Origin: Desulfomicrobium escambiense DSM 10707 | Lineage (GTDB): Bacteria; Desulfobacterota; Desulfovibrionia; Desulfovibrionales; Desulfomicrobiaceae | NCBI RefSeq assembly: GCF_000428825.1 | Contig: NZ_AUAR01000005.1 | Location: forward strand, 178,189 to 242,188 | Length of the DNA stretch: 64,000 bases | Direction: 5' to 3' | In this document: piece after piece, positions 8,433 through 16,141 of the stretch | Layout of the letters: every line of letters begins with the position of its first letter | Numbering within the stretch: position 1 is the stretch's first letter | The notes under the pieces: generated by a model | Database searches by the model: none | The model's input: the letters and a program-made list of their open reading frames with translations, nothing else | Told to the model about the DNA's origin: nothing | Program-made: the position numbers and the translations under genes

Positions 8433-9632
8433 GTGACGGCCGACGAGCGCGGTTTGCGTAGGACGCTCCTGACCCTCAATGTCTTTGCGGCCCTGAAGAT
8501 GACGCTCTTTCCCATGGCCGTCATCACCCTCTTCTGGAAGGACGAGATCGGCCTGTCGCTGACCGAGATCCTGACCCTGCAGGTGTTCTTCTCCCTGGCC
8601 AGCGTCGTGATGGAATACCCTTCGGGCTACGTCAGCGACCGGCTCGGGTACCGCTTCGCCCTTGTCACGGCCTGCGTCTTCGGGCTCCTGGGCTGGGGGT
8701 GGTATCTTGCCGCTGAGACCTTCTGGGGCGTCCTGCTGGCGGAGCTGCTGCTCGGGGTGAGCTACGCCTTCATCAGCGGCTCCGACACGGCGCTTCTCTT
8801 CGAAAGCCTGCGGGCCGCCGACAGGGTGGATCTCTACGCGCGTTGCGACGGACGCATGGTCGGCTGGGCCCAGGGCGGCGAGGCGGCCGGGGCGCTTATG
8901 GCGGGCTTCATGTACGCCCAGTGGCCGCTCATGCCCTTTGTGGCGCAGATCGCCGTCTGGACCCTGGCCCTGGGGCTGTGCCTGAGCCTGCGAGAGCCCG
9001 TCGGGGATGACGGCGGACATGTCACCTCCCATCTGGCCGAGGCTCTGGGTGTGTGTCGCCTGGCCTTCACCAGCCCGGCCATCCGGTCGACCATCCTGAG
9101 CGGGACGCTTCTGGGTCTGGCCTCCTTCTACATGGTCTGGCTCATCCAACCCCACATGCAGGCCTGCGGCGTTCCTCTGAGCTGGTTCGGCCCGGCCTGG
9201 GCCGGCGCCAACCTGGTCGTGGCCCTGGCCGCCTCAGGCAGCCACAGGGTGCAGCGGAGCATCGGCATGCGGGGCATGTACGGGCTCTTCTTCCTGCTCA
9301 TCGTCGCCGCCTATGCCGGCCTTGGCTTTTCCACAGCCCTGGGAAGCTTTGCCTTCTACTACCTGCTCACGGCCATGCGCGGCCTGCAGGGCCCGCTCAT
9401 GCGCTCCCGGCTGCAGGCCCTGAGCGAGCGCCGCAACCGGGCGAGCATCCTTTCTCTGCACAGCCTGGTGTTCCGGTTGGGCTTCGTCCTGACCGGCCCC
9501 CTGGTGGGCCGACTGGCCGATGCCGAAGGGTTGCCCGCGACCTTCCTGACCCTGGCCTGTGCATTTGCGGTGGCGCTGCCCCTGGTGGGAAGAGAATTTT
9601 TGCGCCGCAACCATCCGGATTCCAAAATCTAG
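8433..9632 (+). CDS. MFS transporter
   Basis: Major facilitator superfamily permease of about 399 residues with roughly twelve hydrophobic segments. The signature loop after the second helix is visible as GYVSDRLGYRFALV (about 66-79), matching the G-x-x-x-D-R-x-G-R pattern. Substrate unknown. GTG 8433 is preferred because the AGGGAGG ribosome site (8421-8427) ends five bases before it; an in-frame GTG at 8427 overlaps that site. The gene may share a transcript with the upstream acyltransferase. Confidence 0.85.
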   Translation: MTADERGLRRTLLTLNVFAALKMTLFPMAVITLFWKDEIGLSLTEILTLQVFFSLASVVMEYPSGYVSDRLGYRFALVTACVFGLLGWGWYLAAETFWGVLLAELLLGVSYAFISGSDTALLFESLRAADRVDLYARCDGRMVGWAQGGEAAGALMAGFMYAQWPLMPFVAQIAVWTLALGLCLSLREPVGDDGGHVTSHLAEALGVCRLAFTSPAIRSTILSGTLLGLASFYMVWLIQPHMQACGVPLSWFGPAWAGANLVVALAASGSHRVQRSIGMRGMYGLFFLLIVAAYAGLGFSTALGSFAFYYLLTAMRGLQGPLMRSRLQALSERRNRASILSLHSLVFRLGFVLTGPLVGRLADAEGLPATFLTLACAFAVALPLVGREFLRRNHPDSKI

Positions 9633-9728
9633 TTTGCCCTTCCACAATGCTTTGGAGGCCGTGTGGAAAAGGTTTCGGTTGCCGCAGCGAGTCGGATCGA
9701 TTAAGAATGACTCCGTTCCGCTGATCCA

Positions 9729-9848
9729 CTTCAGGAGCCTGGGAACCCGGTGCGAATCCGGGGCGGTCCCGCCACTGTAAGCCCCAAAGGGCGAGCCAGA
9801 AAACCGGTCTGAAGCATTTCTCTTAACCCTCTGCACGCGGATGCAGGG
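9729..9848 (+). ncRNA. cobalamin riboswitch upstream of nrdG-nrdD
   Basis: The aptamer core at 9729-9814 is closed by CTTCAG / CTGAAG. It holds the conserved GGTGCGAATCC, GCGGTCCCGCCACTGTAA (9762-9780) and the B12-box stretch GAGCCAGAAAACCGGTCTGA. A separate 7-bp hairpin (CTCTGCA / TGCAGGG, 9829-9848) follows and could be the expression platform. No T run follows it, so control of translation is more likely than of termination. The expected action is lower expression of the downstream genes when cobalamin is plentiful. Confidence 0.88.
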
Positions 9849-9891
9849 CGTTGAGATATTCAGAAAGAAACGTCCAAAACTTCGAGCTGAC

Positions 9892-10530
9892 ATGACGGAC
9901 ACGAGCCCTGTCTGGGATCGCGTGCGCGGCATTGAGCCGGTGAGTCTGTGCGACTGGCCCGGAAGGGTTTCCTGCGTGCTTTTCACCGGCGGCTGCAACC
10001 TGCGCTGCCCGACCTGCCATAATGCCTCCCTGGCCTGGACCTGGGAGAAACTGCCCGCCCTGGACAGGGCGACGGTGCTGGCCGACCTCGGCAGGCGCCG
10101 CCGCTGGCTGGACGGGATCACCGTGTCCGGCGGCGAACCGACCTGTCTGGACGGCCTGCCGGAGTTGCTCGCCGACCTTGCGGTCACGGGCCTTCCGGTC
10201 AAGCTTGATTCCAACGGCTCCGCCCCCGATGTCCTGGCCGATCTGCTCAGGGAGAACCTGGTCCAGACCGTGGCCGTGGACGTCAAGGGGCCGTGGCGGA
10301 TGTACCCGGAGCTGACCGGGCGCGCCATAACGCCCCAAGGGGCCAGGCAGTCTCTGGAGCGGGTTTTCGGCCTGGCCGCCGAGTATCCGGGTCGCGTCTA
10401 TTTCCGCTGCACCAAGGTCCCGGCCCTTTCCCCGGATGATCTGGAGGAGACGAGAGCCCAGGTGCCCGCGGACCAGCCCCTGTCCTTCCAGGAGTTCGTG
10501 CCGCCCCGAAGTGCCGCGGACGTTTCTTGA
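9892..10530 (+). CDS. nrdG: anaerobic ribonucleotide reductase activating protein (radical SAM)
   Basis: Radical-SAM activase that places the glycyl radical on NrdD. The CNLRCPTC motif (residues 35-42, CxxxCxxC) binds the [4Fe-4S] cluster, and GITVSGGEPT (about 78-87) is the SAM-binding GGE motif. At 212 residues it is a normal single-domain activase. The start is uncertain: ATG 9892 gives the standard N-terminus, while ATG 9841 in the same frame lies on the riboswitch platform hairpin. The order nrdG before nrdD is the reverse of many bacteria; nrdD starts 34 bases downstream. Confidence 0.88.
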   Translation: MTDTSPVWDRVRGIEPVSLCDWPGRVSCVLFTGGCNLRCPTCHNASLAWTWEKLPALDRATVLADLGRRRRWLDGITVSGGEPTCLDGLPELLADLAVTGLPVKLDSNGSAPDVLADLLRENLVQTVAVDVKGPWRMYPELTGRAITPQGARQSLERVFGLAAEYPGRVYFRCTKVPALSPDDLEETRAQVPADQPLSFQEFVPPRSAADVS

Positions 10531-10564
10531 GAACCTCAAACCAGATTTTTCGATCGGAGTATTC

Positions 10565-12625
10565 ATGCCCCAGCAGATTGTGAAACGTGACGGACGGATT
10601 GAATCCTGGTCCGTGGACCGCATTGCCCAGGCCATCCTCAAATCCCTGAACGCCAGCGGCATCAAGGACCCCCTCCTGGCCAAACGCCTGGCCGGGAAGG
10701 TGGAGGCCAAGCTCGACGGCATGGACAATCCCGAACAGGAGCTCGTGCAGGACACCGTCGAGCAGGTGCTCATGGAGTCCCGCCTCTATCACGTCGCACG
10801 CCGCTACATCGTGTACCGCGAAAAGCGCCGCCAGATCCGCAGCCAGACCGAGACGTTTCTGGACGTGACCGAGACCATCGACAGCTACCTGAACAAGTCC
10901 GACTGGCGCGTGAGCGAGAACGCCAACATGGCCCACTCCTTCCAGGGGCTCATGCTGCACCTCTCGGGCTCGGTCCAGGCCCGCTACTCCCTGGAGAAAT
11001 ACCCCGAGGAAATCCGGCAGGCCCACGAGCACGGCTATTTTCACATTCACGACCTGTCCTTCGGCCTGGCCGGCTACTGCGCCGGCTGGTCCCTGCGCGA
11101 CCTGCTGCTGGAAGGCTTCAACCTCGAAGGCCGCTGCTCCTCGGGCCCCTCGCGCCACTTCGACGCGGCCCTGGGCCAGATGGTCAACTTTCTGGGCACC
11201 CTGCAGAACGAATGGGCCGGCGCCCAGGCCTTCAACAACGTCGACACCTATCTCGCGCCCTTCGTGCGTCATGACGGCTTGAACTACGACGAGGTCAAGC
11301 AGGCCATGCAGAAGTTCGTCTTCAACCTGAACACGACTTCGCGCTGGGGCGGGCAGAGCCCGTTCACGAATTTGACCTTCGACCTGACCCCGCCGACGCA
11401 TATCGCCTCCGAGGCGGTCATCATCGCCGGAGCTCTGCAGGACAGCACCTACGGCGAATACGGCGTGGAAATGGAGATGATCAACCGCGCCTTCCTGGAA
11501 GTCATGCTCAAGGGCGACTACCACGGGCGCATCTTCTCCTTCCCCATCCCGACCTACAACGTGACCCCCGACTTCCCCTGGGAGTCAGAGGTGGGCGAGT
11601 TGCTGCTCAAGCTCACGGCCAAGTACGGAGCCCCGTACTTCCAGAACTTCATCAACTCCGACCTCAAGCCCGAGGACGTGCGCTCCATGTGCTGTCGCCT
11701 GCAGATGGACCTGCGCGAGCTGCGCAAGCGCACGGGCGGCCTCTTCGGCGCCGGCGACCTGACGGGCTCCATCGGCGTGGTCACCCTGAACCTGCCCAAG
11801 CTGGCCTATCTTGCCCAGGGCGAGGAAGATTTCCTGGACCTGGTTGGCGAGTACGCGGCCCTGGCCAAGGATTCCCTGGAGTTCAAGCGCAAGATGGTCG
11901 CGGACAACATGGACAAGGGTATGTTCCCCTTCTCCCGGCGCTACCTCAAGAACGGCTTCCGCGGCCACTTCAGCACCATCGGCATCCTGGGCGGCCACGA
12001 GGCCTGCCTGAACCTCCTGGGCAAGGGCATCGAGACCGACGCCGGGACCAGGCTCATGATCCGCACCCTGGACCATCTGCGGACCATCACGGCGCGCTTC
12101 CAGGAGGAGACGGGCAACCTCTATAACCTCGAAGCCACGCCGGCCGAGGGCACGAGCTACCGCCTGGCCAAGATCGACAAGAAGCTCTACGCCGACATCC
12201 AGGCCTCGGGCAACGGCGTGCCCTACTACACCAACTCGACCCTGCTGCCCGTGGGCCACACCACGGACATCTTCACGGCCCTGGAGCACCAGAATCGCCT
12301 GCAGCCCATGTACACCGGAGGCACCGTGTTCCACAGCTTCCTGGGCGAGTCCGTGCCGGACATCAAGGCCCTGCGGAGCTTCATCGTCAAGGCCCTGAGC
12401 GAGACCAAGATCCCCTACATCTCCGTCACGCCGACCTTCTCCATCTGCAAGGACCACGGCTACCTCACGGGCGAACAGGCCACCTGCCCGCGCTGCGGCC
12501 AGGAGACCGAGGTCTACACCCGGGTGGTGGGCTACTACCGGCCGGTCAAGATGTGGAACCGCGGCAAGCAGGCTGAGTACAAGGATCGCGTGGAGTACTC
12601 CCAGGCCTCCTGCTTCGGCGCCTAG
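10565..12625 (+). CDS. nrdD: anaerobic (class III) ribonucleoside-triphosphate reductase
   Basis: Glycyl-radical enzyme that makes dNTPs without oxygen or B12. The 686-residue protein starts with an ATP-cone allosteric domain (QQIVKRDGRIESWS, about 3-16, then about 90 residues). The C-terminus has the zinc-site region SICKDHGYL...CPRCG (about 624-645). The glycyl radical loop is RVVGYYRPVKMWNRGKQ (about 654-670), with the radical Gly in RVVGYY. The protein ends YSQASCFGA. The start ATG 10565 follows directly on the ATP-cone alignment. It is co-transcribed with nrdG under the cobalamin riboswitch. Confidence 0.96.
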   Translation: MPQQIVKRDGRIESWSVDRIAQAILKSLNASGIKDPLLAKRLAGKVEAKLDGMDNPEQELVQDTVEQVLMESRLYHVARRYIVYREKRRQIRSQTETFLDVTETIDSYLNKSDWRVSENANMAHSFQGLMLHLSGSVQARYSLEKYPEEIRQAHEHGYFHIHDLSFGLAGYCAGWSLRDLLLEGFNLEGRCSSGPSRHFDAALGQMVNFLGTLQNEWAGAQAFNNVDTYLAPFVRHDGLNYDEVKQAMQKFVFNLNTTSRWGGQSPFTNLTFDLTPPTHIASEAVIIAGALQDSTYGEYGVEMEMINRAFLEVMLKGDYHGRIFSFPIPTYNVTPDFPWESEVGELLLKLTAKYGAPYFQNFINSDLKPEDVRSMCCRLQMDLRELRKRTGGLFGAGDLTGSIGVVTLNLPKLAYLAQGEEDFLDLVGEYAALAKDSLEFKRKMVADNMDKGMFPFSRRYLKNGFRGHFSTIGILGGHEACLNLLGKGIETDAGTRLMIRTLDHLRTITARFQEETGNLYNLEATPAEGTSYRLAKIDKKLYADIQASGNGVPYYTNSTLLPVGHTTDIFTALEHQNRLQPMYTGGTVFHSFLGESVPDIKALRSFIVKALSETKIPYISVTPTFSICKDHGYLTGEQATCPRCGQETEVYTRVVGYYRPVKMWNRGKQAEYKDRVEYSQASCFGA

Positions 12626-12648
12626 GCCCTCGCGGGAAACAAAAAGAA

Positions 12649-12680
12649 AACGGCCGGGCTGCTTGTGCAGTCCGGCCGTT
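12649..12680 (-). terminator. terminator for the minus-strand small gene (hairpin shared with nrdD 3' end)
   Basis: Long GC stem (ACGGCCGG...CCGGCCGT). Read on the minus strand it is followed by TTTTCTTTTT, a proper terminator tail for the small gene at 12720-12863. On the plus strand no T run follows, though the hairpin may still protect or slow the nrdD transcript. Confidence 0.7.
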
Positions 12681-12719
12681 CGACGTTGCAGGCCAGGTCC
12701 CGGGGCGCCGGGAGGGGAG

Positions 12720-12863
12720 TCAGCGCAGCGTCGTCCGGTTCCCCTGCCCCAGGCTGCTGAAGACGGAGCGCAGCCCGGCGGCCAGCCGGAGGATGGCCTT
12801 GGAGATGACCGGCTCGGGCCGGTTGATTTTCTGGGAGTGCAGAAAGACGGTAATTTCGCGCAT
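12720..12863 (-). CDS. small hypothetical protein, 47 residues
   Basis: A short gene not previously obvious. The minus strand has ATG at 12863 preceded by GAGGTT (ribosome site) and runs 47 codons to TGA. The product starts MREITVFLHSQKINRPEPV and has a basic, weakly amphipathic middle (KAILRLAAGLRSVFSSLG). It has no Cys and no membrane segment. Support for it being real comes from a plausible promoter upstream (12923-12951) and a terminator with a T tail downstream (12649-12680), making a complete monocistronic unit convergent with nrdD. Function unknown. Confidence 0.5.
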   Translation of the reverse strand: MREITVFLHSQKINRPEPVISKAILRLAAGLRSVFSSLGQGNRTTLR

Positions 12864-12922
12864 GATGAACCTCGTATTCGGAAATATGGTAAATTTTGTG
12901 AATGTCGTTTTGAAGCGAGGGT

Positions 12923-12951
12923 CAATTAGGCGCGAAAGATCTGTTCGTCAA
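12923..12951 (-). promoter_or_regulatory. candidate promoter of the 47-residue gene
   Basis: On the minus strand TTGACG (12946-12951), 17 bases, then TAATTG (12923-12928), about 60 bases before the start codon. The region is AT-rich compared with its surroundings. The -10 match is poor. Confidence 0.35.
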
Positions 12952-13000
12952 GAGAATTTCTGACGATTATATTTTTGTATGATTTCAGGTCGCTGGCCTG

Positions 13001-13756
13001 TCAGGACGGCGGCAGCAAGGCGTCCTGGGTGGCCCGGTCCCACTGGGCGGTGGCCGGCATAGCCAATGACGCGCGGAAACGGGCCAGGGCGGCCTTGGAT
13101 CGTTTGCCCCACACGCCGTCGATTTTGCCCTTGTAGAGGCCTTGGCCCGCCAGGGCCTGCTGGACGCGTTTGGCGTCTGCCTTGTGTTTGAGATCGAGCA
13201 GCGGGGCGGGCGGGGTCTTTGCCTTGACGGCGGACGGGGCCGCCCCCATGAGGAGGCGGACTTCCTCGGTCAGGCGCAGGCGGCACGAGGCCGAGGCCAG
13301 GACGACGCGGTCCGCGGTCTGCACGATGCGCGCGCTGACCCGTACCCCGCCGTCGGCCAGGGTGTATGTGCCGGTCAGCACGGTCTGCAGGCCCGAGGTC
13401 GAGCCGACCTGATCCGGGCTTCCGGACAGGGCCGTCTCCCCGTTTTCCTTGAGGCTGTAAGGGCTCGGCATGAAGACGCGGGTGTCGGCCACTCGGTACC
13501 CGTGGCGCGCGAAGGCGTTGCCGGTCTCTTCGGCCAGGATGCGCCCCAGCGGGGACGTCGACCGGAGGTCGTTCAGGTCCGCGAAGGGGGCGGTCATGAT
13601 GGCGGCGGACCGGTCCAGGCGGACCTGGAGGTTCCCGGCCAGACTGTCGGCCAGGGCGGTGCAGAGTTCCTCGATGCGCGACGCCCCGCAGCCGGCCGTG
13701 CCGGGGGCTGGGATGGCGCAGAGCAGGGCGCAGAGGAGCAGGATGGCGCGGGTCAT
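13001..13756 (-). CDS. exported FlgO-domain protein with C-terminal peptidoglycan-binding domain
   Basis: A 251-residue exported protein. An N-terminal signal peptide (about 1-21) is followed by a FlgO-like domain (about 30-170), recognised by the pattern of SPLGRILAEETGNAFARHGYRV (about residues 69-90) and VLTGTYTLADGGVRVSARIV (about 126-145). A proline-containing linker leads to a C-terminal peptidoglycan-binding type 1 domain (about 195-250: VQQALAGQGLYKGKIDGVWG). FlgO in Vibrio is an outer-membrane protein needed for normal flagellar motility; fusion to a wall-binding domain would tether it to peptidoglycan. It overlaps the upstream lipoprotein gene by 4 bases, so the two are translationally coupled under the sigma-28-like promoter at 14483-14509. 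Confidence 0.75.
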   Translation of the reverse strand: MTRAILLLCALLCAIPAPGTAGCGASRIEELCTALADSLAGNLQVRLDRSAAIMTAPFADLNDLRSTSPLGRILAEETGNAFARHGYRVADTRVFMPSPYSLKENGETALSGSPDQVGSTSGLQTVLTGTYTLADGGVRVSARIVQTADRVVLASASCRLRLTEEVRLLMGAAPSAVKAKTPPAPLLDLKHKADAKRVQQALAGQGLYKGKIDGVWGKRSKAALARFRASLAMPATAQWDRATQDALLPPS

Positions 13757-14445
13757 TTGTTCACCAGCGAATAGCGTTTGAGCTCGACGTCCCCGCTCGG
13801 CGCGCCGAGCTTGTACTGGGCCATGTCGCGGCCGTCGACGTAGAAGATGCTCGAATCCCGGTACAGGTAGCCGCCGTTGTGCACGAGGGCGGAGGTGACC
13901 TGGATTTCCGTCTGCGGCGTCTGCGGGTCGAACAGGCCGCTTTCTTCGGACACCATGGGCACCTCGGGGTAGCGTCCCTTGTCGTCTTTGGCCTGCACGA
14001 AATCCGGATCCGCGATGAGGAGGCGGCCCGACCGGTTCCGCGTGAGGGTCCGGCGGTGCGTGACCGTCTCCACGCCCACTTCCAGAACGGCGGCTCCGTC
14101 CGGCGTGAAGGAGACCGGCACGCCGTAGTCCACCAGGCGGGTCAGCAGCGCTTCGCGGTAGGTTTTGCCGAACGTGGTGGCCGGCGCCGGCGCGACGTAG
14201 ACGCGCACGTCCCCTTCGGGATGGAAATGTTCCAGCGCCTTGGCGCAGTTGCCGGCGACCGTGGCCGCGAGGCGATCCCAGTGGGCCATGGCCTGCATTT
14301 TGGGCTGCGAGGACAGCGGGTATCCGGAGGCCAGCGGGGCCTGGGCCGTGGCAAAGCTGTCGGACTGCGAGCTGTTGATGCCGGCCGGGGAGCAGGCGGC
14401 CAGGGACAGTGCGGCCAAAAGGGCGAGAAGGGTGGTCAGGCGCAT
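13753..14445 (-). CDS. putative outer-membrane lipoprotein in flagellar FlgO-type operon
   Basis: A 230-residue lipoprotein. The signal MRLTTLLALLAALSLAAC ends in a lipobox (LAAC, Cys 18). The mature protein has a conserved-looking core (HWDRLAATVAGNCAKALEHF, then VRVYVAPAPATTFGKTYREA) resembling lipoproteins found beside FlgO genes, but I do not recognise a named family. ATG 14445 follows AAGGAG; an in-frame ATG at 14475 sits at the predicted transcription start and is unlikely. First gene of a two-gene minus operon. The strong sigma-28-type promoter upstream suggests a flagellar or chemotaxis-linked role. Confidence 0.7.
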   Translation of the reverse strand: MRLTTLLALLAALSLAACSPAGINSSQSDSFATAQAPLASGYPLSSQPKMQAMAHWDRLAATVAGNCAKALEHFHPEGDVRVYVAPAPATTFGKTYREALLTRLVDYGVPVSFTPDGAAVLEVGVETVTHRRTLTRNRSGRLLIADPDFVQAKDDKGRYPEVPMVSEESGLFDPQTPQTEIQVTSALVHNGGYLYRDSSIFYVDGRDMAQYKLGAPSGDVELKRYSLVNK

Positions 14446-14482
14446 GACGTGCTCCTTGAAATCGGTTCTTTCCATGATCAGG

Positions 14483-14509
14483 TTATCGGCCGCGCCGAAG
14501 AAAACTTAA
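14483..14509 (-). promoter_or_regulatory. sigma-28 (FliA) type flagellar promoter
   Basis: On the minus strand TTAAGTTT (14502-14509), 11 bases, then GCCGATAA (14483-14490). This differs from the textbook TAAAGTTT-N11-GCCGATAA in one base. It lies 38 bases upstream of the lipoprotein start at 14445. Confidence 0.8.
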
Positions 14510-14527
14510 GGTCAGGCGGCAGGCCTT

Positions 14528-14543
14528 TGGCACGGGGCATGCT
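14528..14543 (+). promoter_or_regulatory. sigma-54 type promoter
   Basis: TGGCACGGGGCATGCT matches TGGCACG-N4-TTGCW with one mismatch (A for T at the first -12 position). The GG and GC dinucleotides have the required 10-base spacing. It ends 41 bases before the start of the FlgO-like lipoprotein gene at 14585. Confidence 0.75.
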
Positions 14544-14584
14544 TTGCAGTTGCAAGTCGGCATTTTTCTCCGGGGGGTTCGACC

Positions 14585-15157
14585 ATGTCCAGAATATTCA
14601 TCGCTCTGGCGAGCGTGTTCCTGTGCGGCTGCATCCAGCTGCCGGCCTTCGTCGGCAAGGCTTCGGGCCCTGCCGAGCCGCGCCTGCTGGATTTTTCCTA
14701 CAAGGCGGGGGACCAGTTGCACTCGCAGCTTTCGGGCGGCCCGGTGGCGTCCTACCCCATGCTCGCGGCGTCCTTCGTCGATTCGGCCAGCATGGAGAAC
14801 ACCAACGATCTCGGCAGGCTCTTGTCGGAACAGGTCGCCTCGCGGCTCAGCCAGCACGGCTACTCCGTGACGGAAATCCAGCTGCGTTCGGATCAGCTGC
14901 GCGTCGATCCGTCCGGCGGCGTCATGGCCCTGTCCCGCGACATCGCCGAGATCAACACCGACTCAGCCGCATATTCCATCCTGGTCGGGACGTACACGGT
15001 CGTGGGGCGTCAGATGTACGTCAACGCTCGCGTCCTGCGGGCCAGCGACGGCATCGCTCTGGCCTCTTCGGATTTTTCCCTGCCGTATGTCCGCCAGCAG
15101 AAGGCCGACGGAAGGCCTGCTGCCGTTCAGCCTTCAGTGGAAACGATTCTCAGATGA
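14585..15157 (+). CDS. FlgO-domain lipoprotein
   Basis: A 190-residue protein with a lipoprotein signal (MSRIFIALASVFLCGC, Cys 16 by the lipobox LCGC). It carries a FlgO-like domain: ASFVDSASMENTNDLGRLLS (about residues 60-79), EQVASRLSQHGYSVTE (about 80-95) and SILVGTYTVVGRQMYVNARV (about 133-152). The short domain without a wall-binding tail matches Vibrio FlgO better than its divergent neighbour does. A sigma-54-type promoter lies 41 bases upstream, as for the flgO operon in Vibrio. It is transcribed away from the other FlgO-type operon. Confidence 0.78.
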   Translation: MSRIFIALASVFLCGCIQLPAFVGKASGPAEPRLLDFSYKAGDQLHSQLSGGPVASYPMLAASFVDSASMENTNDLGRLLSEQVASRLSQHGYSVTEIQLRSDQLRVDPSGGVMALSRDIAEINTDSAAYSILVGTYTVVGRQMYVNARVLRASDGIALASSDFSLPYVRQQKADGRPAAVQPSVETILR

Positions 15158-15190
15158 CGCGCCCGCCCGCTTCGTGCTTGTTCTTGTGCC

Positions 15191-15226
15191 AAGATTGACT
15201 TATGTAGGGATTCTTGTGTCAATCTT
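15191..15226 (+). promoter_or_regulatory. candidate operator/promoter of tupABC (possible TunR site)
   Basis: Perfect 9-bp inverted repeat AAGATTGAC (15191-15199) / GTCAATCTT (15218-15226), centred 36 bases before the tupA start. The left arm contains a -35-like TTGACT and the right arm a -10-like GTCAAT at 17-base spacing, so a bound protein would cover the promoter. A direct repeat TTCTTGTGYCAA (15181-15192 and 15211-15222) overlaps with 30-base periodicity. Confidence 0.6.
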
Positions 15227-15244
15227 TACATATTCGGAGGAAGC

Positions 15245-16117
15245 ATGAAGAAATTGCTCTTGGTATTCGCGCTGTTGTTTCTGCCTGTCACGGGCATGGC
15301 CCAGGACAAGGTGCTGAAGATGTCCACCACCACCAGCACCGAGTCTTCGGGACTGCTTGAGGTGCTTCTGCCCGAGTTCAAGAAGGACACGGGCATCGAC
15401 GTCCAGGTAATGGCCAAGGGCACGGGCGCGGCCATCAAGGACGGCATCGACGGCAACGTGGACGTCATTTTCGTGCATGACCCCGCCCGCGAGGAGAAGT
15501 TCGTGGCCGACGGCTTCGGCACCAAGCGCTATTACGTCATGTACAACGACTTCCTGCTGATCGGTCCGGCCACGGACCCTGCCGGCGCCAAGGGCCCCGA
15601 CGCGGCGGCGGCCATGAAGAAGATCGCCCAGTCCGAGGCGGTCTTCGTCTCCCGCGGCGACGACAGCGGCACCCACGCCAAGGAGCAGGAGCTCTGGAAG
15701 GCCACGGGGCTGCCCCTGAAGGAAGAGGATACCGTCTTCAAGGCCAAGGACAAGGAAATGAAGTTCAAGACCGTGCACCCCGAAGGCATGAAGGGCTACA
15801 TGTCCATCGGCCAGGGCATGGGCAAGACCCTGACCTTTGCCGAGGAGAAGCAGGGCTACACCATCACGGACCGCGGGACCTACGTCCAGTACAAGTACGG
15901 CCGGCCCGAGGGCCTGCAGCTCGAGTCCATCAGCGAAGGCGACAAGACGCTCTTCAACCCTTACGGCGTCATTCCGGTCAATCCGGCCAAGCACCCCCAT
16001 GTGCGCTTCGACCTGGCGGAGACGTTTGCCAAGTGGCTCGTCTCAGAGCGCGGACAGAAGGTCATCGGCGACTTCAAGCTGCTTGACAAGCAGCTCTTCT
16101 TCCCCGACGCGAAATAG
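15245..16117 (+). CDS. tupA: tungstate ABC transporter, substrate-binding protein
   Basis: Periplasmic tungstate-binding protein of 290 residues. A signal peptide MKKLLLVFALLFLPVTGMA is cleaved near residue 19. The mature N-terminus carries the TupA-type oxyanion motif LKMSTTTSTESSGLL (about 24-38), and further ligand-loop residues lie in SRGDDSGTHAKEQ (about 136-148). Tungsten is needed for W-formate dehydrogenases and aldehyde oxidoreductases common in sulfate reducers. GGAGG precedes the ATG. Two hairpins separate it from tupB, which would make more binding protein than permease. Confidence 0.95.
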   Translation: MKKLLLVFALLFLPVTGMAQDKVLKMSTTTSTESSGLLEVLLPEFKKDTGIDVQVMAKGTGAAIKDGIDGNVDVIFVHDPAREEKFVADGFGTKRYYVMYNDFLLIGPATDPAGAKGPDAAAAMKKIAQSEAVFVSRGDDSGTHAKEQELWKATGLPLKEEDTVFKAKDKEMKFKTVHPEGMKGYMSIGQGMGKTLTFAEEKQGYTITDRGTYVQYKYGRPEGLQLESISEGDKTLFNPYGVIPVNPAKHPHVRFDLAETFAKWLVSERGQKVIGDFKLLDKQLFFPDAK

Positions 16118-16141
16118 GCCGAGGCGGCTCGATTTCGCGCG

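Noticed and set aside
7071..9155. 694-codon minus-strand frame
   Set aside because: Shadow of acyltransferase and MFS genes; no motif.
13753..14475. Longer start (ATG 14475) for the lipoprotein gene
   Set aside because: It would place the start codon at or before the predicted sigma-28 transcription start, and it puts charged residues before the lipoprotein signal.
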